This document shows, in pieces, positions 62,182 through 64,000 of a DNA stretch of 64,000 nucleotides. The stretch spans positions 29,128 through 93,127 of the forward strand of contig CAZFVR010000005.1 of the NCBI GenBank assembly GCA_964522215.1, in the 5' to 3' direction. Position numbers and translations under genes: made by a program. The notes beneath the pieces are model-generated. The model was not told where the DNA came from and did not search any database. It saw nothing but the letters and a program-made list of their open reading frames with translations. How positions within the stretch are numbered: position 1 is the stretch's first letter; each line of letters begins with the position of its first letter. This stretch comes from CAG-390 sp964522215 (GTDB taxonomy: Bacteria > Bacillota > Clostridia > Oscillospirales > CAG-272).

Positions 62182-63596
62182 TTTGCCTCCGCCGCGTTAC
62201 GCCGCCGCATTGCGGCGATAAAAAATCCGTCGCCGCCGTGCGGCATATCGGTGGTGAGGGTCAGCATGCCGCTCCCTCCGCCCTCGATTCCGGGGAGGCT
62301 GATGGGTATCGGCTCAAAACAATCATGAGATGCCAAAAATGCACGCACGACCTCCTCGTTTTCCCTTGGCAGGATCGTGCAGGTGGAGTATACCAGCACG
62401 CCGCCCGGGCGCACGCCGCCGGAGGATGCCTCAAGTATCGCCGCGCCGAGGGCGGGCAGGTCGGCACACTCCTCTGGGTCGCGGTAGCGTATCTCGGGCT
62501 TGCGGCGTATCGTTCCGTACCCGGAACAGGGAACGTCACAAAGCACGCGGTCAAAATACCCGCGGTAATGCTCGGGGAGCGGAGCGGATGAATCCCGCTC
62601 TCGGGTGTGTATGATCGATACTCCCTGCGCCGCAGCCGCAGCGGTGATCAGGGGCAGGCGGGAGGCTTGCAGCTCGCACGCCAGTATCTCGCCGCAGTCC
62701 TCCATCATCATGGCGGCGGATATGCTCTTGCCGCCGGGTGCGGCGCAAGCATCAAGCACGCGATCGCCCGGGCGCGGGGAGAGGCAGACCACCGCAAGCT
62801 GTGCCGCCTCATCCTCAACGAATGCCGCCGGGGTCGCCCCCGCAAGGCAGGAGGGAAGCCCGCCGCGCACCTTGATCCCGTGCGGGGACAGTGCGGCAGG
62901 CTCGGCCAAAAGGCCCTCGGCGGTGATGTTTTTTATCAGCTCCTCGCGCGTGGTGCGCAAAGTGTTTGTGCGCAGTGTCAGCGGCGGCGGCTCAAGGCTT
63001 GCCGCAAGCATGGCCTCGGTACGCGCCTCGCCGTATGCCGCCAAAAGCTCGCGCACCAGTCCCTCACAGACCGAATATCTTATTGAAAGACAGCGGCAAA
63101 GCTCACCCTCACCCCGACCGCGCTCGGGCAGGGGGTAGGGACGCGTGCCATCCTCGGTGCGGCGCAGATACTCACGAAAGAGTGCATTGCAAAAGCCGCG
63201 CGAGCCGCCGCGAGCTAAGGATACAGTTTCGCTTACCGCGGCGTGGGGCGGTATGCGGTCGCAATATGCAAGCTGATAAAGCCCTATGCGCAGGATGCAT
63301 TTTGTTTCGTCATCTATGCGGGAGAGCGGGCGGGAGGAGAGAGTGGATGCGATATAGTCAAGCGTTATCCGCCTCTCGGTGACCCCGCGTATCAGGCGGG
63401 AGGTCAGTGCGGCATCCGCCGCGCTCATTCCCGCCGCGCGGGCGCGATCGAGCGAGATATCGGACACGATGTCGCTAAAAGCACCGCCGTCTATTCGCCG
63501 CAGGGCGCGAAGCGCCACCCGCCGCGCGTTGGGCCGCGTGGAGTTATTCGGTTTTTTTGCATTTTTGCCGCCCGACGGCGATCTTTTTGTGTCCAT
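62178..63596 (-). CDS. rsmB: 16S rRNA (cytosine-967-C5)-methyltransferase RsmB
   Basis: 472 residues from ATG 63596 (AAGGAAG upstream). N-terminal NusB-like domain (ARRVALRALRRIDGGAFSDI), then the Rossmann methyltransferase: VLDACAAPGGKS (SAM motif), DVPCSGYGTIRRKPEIRY (catalytic Cys) and YSTCTILPRENEEVV (second Cys). First gene of the rsmB-rlmN-prpC-prkC block. Confidence 0.96.
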   Translation of the reverse strand: MDTKRSPSGGKNAKKPNNSTRPNARRVALRALRRIDGGAFSDIVSDISLDRARAAGMSAADAALTSRLIRGVTERRITLDYIASTLSSRPLSRIDDETKCILRIGLYQLAYCDRIPPHAAVSETVSLARGGSRGFCNALFREYLRRTEDGTRPYPLPERGRGEGELCRCLSIRYSVCEGLVRELLAAYGEARTEAMLAASLEPPPLTLRTNTLRTTREELIKNITAEGLLAEPAALSPHGIKVRGGLPSCLAGATPAAFVEDEAAQLAVVCLSPRPGDRVLDACAAPGGKSISAAMMMEDCGEILACELQASRLPLITAAAAAQGVSIIHTRERDSSAPLPEHYRGYFDRVLCDVPCSGYGTIRRKPEIRYRDPEECADLPALGAAILEASSGGVRPGGVLVYSTCTILPRENEEVVRAFLASHDCFEPIPISLPGIEGGGSGMLTLTTDMPHGGDGFFIAAMRRRNAAEAK

Positions 63597-63699
63597 TGTG
63601 ATCTTCCTTGAGTTTTGATGGCAGTCAGCGCGTGCTGTGCCGACAATGAATGCCGCGATTTTTATGGCTACAGCTATACATCGTAGGGCGAGGGACAGC

Positions 63700-63911
63700 T
63701 CCCGCCGCGACATATGATGTCGATTATGTTTACGGCTGCAGGCGAGAGCTGCAACTCTTGCCAAGGCTCCCATGTGTCGCGGGAGCAGGCGCACCGCGCC
63801 TGAGGGATCGTAAGCTCTTGCTTTCTACACGTCTGTAAAATAAAGCTTGAACTCTCGCCAAGCCTTCTCATGTGTGAGAAGGTGTCACGCGAAGCGTGAC
63901 GGATGAGGAGG
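63700..63911. repeat. Dispersed intergenic repeat, copies B and C
   Basis: 63700-63790 resembles the left part of copy A (25681-25730), and 63851-63911 repeats its right part (ACTCTCGCCAAGCCTTCTCA..., GACGGATGAGGAGG). The window edge beyond 63911 looks like more repeat. No gene is seen in 63597-64000. Confidence 0.65.
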
Positions 63912-64000
63912 TAAAATTAGATTTTTGCGGAGCAAAAATTTCATGTGTCGTTTGAGCAATCCCTCCGCCCTCGCATAGGATGCTCGGGCACCTCCCTTTA

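Overview
The window looks like a chromosomal segment of an anaerobic, probably gut-dwelling member of the class Clostridia. The sequence contains a SCIFF peptide with its radical SAM maturase, the rsmB-rlmN-prpC-prkC-rsgA-thiN block typical of Firmicutes, Mini-RNase III, YmdB, a PPi-type phosphofructokinase and TypA. Near-consensus sigma-A promoters (TTGACA, 17 bp, TATAAT) and strong Shine-Dalgarno sites recur. Two runs of exactly 100 N (19182-19281 and 57079-57178) show a draft scaffold, possibly a metagenome assembly. No species is claimed.

Layout. 1-7595 (minus): a sugar ABC operon with a very large solute-binding protein, two permeases and an NHL/TPR protein cut by the window edge; its promoter lies about 0.8 kb upstream of the first start codon. 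8246-8425: a tRNA-Leu(GAG) unit with its own promoter and terminator. 8578-12106 (minus): a probable metal-handling operon made of a Cys-rich membrane peptide, an ABC ATPase, an FtsX-type permease with a His/Glu/Asp-rich loop and an OB-fold-like lipoprotein. 12142-20646: a lipoprotein, a membrane-anchored propeller-like protein, an M42 peptidase, an oxidoreductase, a CapD/FlaA1-type sugar-nucleotide enzyme and an LCP ligase, pointing to surface glycan assembly. 20686-25615 (minus): a surface operon with an LRR protein, a C39-like protein and two TGD-anchored paralogues, with clear traces of tandem duplication.

25887-41501: typA, an ArsR-type regulator, carbohydrate genes (a DUF4091-type protein, PPi-phosphofructokinase, oxidoreductases, a TIM-barrel isomerase), a PLP decarboxylase and the SCIFF pair. 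41511-48153 (minus): CvpA-like protein, cyclophilin-membrane fusion, Mini-III, two SGNH hydrolases and a lipid kinase. 48410-51811 (plus): an isolated phage tail-fibre/amidase/XhlA-like/holin cassette. 51821-63596 (minus): ymdB, an ECF S component, thiN, rsgA, a degenerate phosphoesterase, PASTA kinase prkC, phosphatase prpC, rlmN and rsmB.

The most unusual points are: a 179-bp MITE-like element present twice in opposite orientation, each copy supplying the stop codon of the preceding gene; a hexanucleotide microsatellite that puts a Lys-Asp repeat into the activation segment of PrkC; paralogous wall proteins with divergent ectodomains but a 97-bp identical anchor region; and a reading-frame break next to an A8 tract in one of them.
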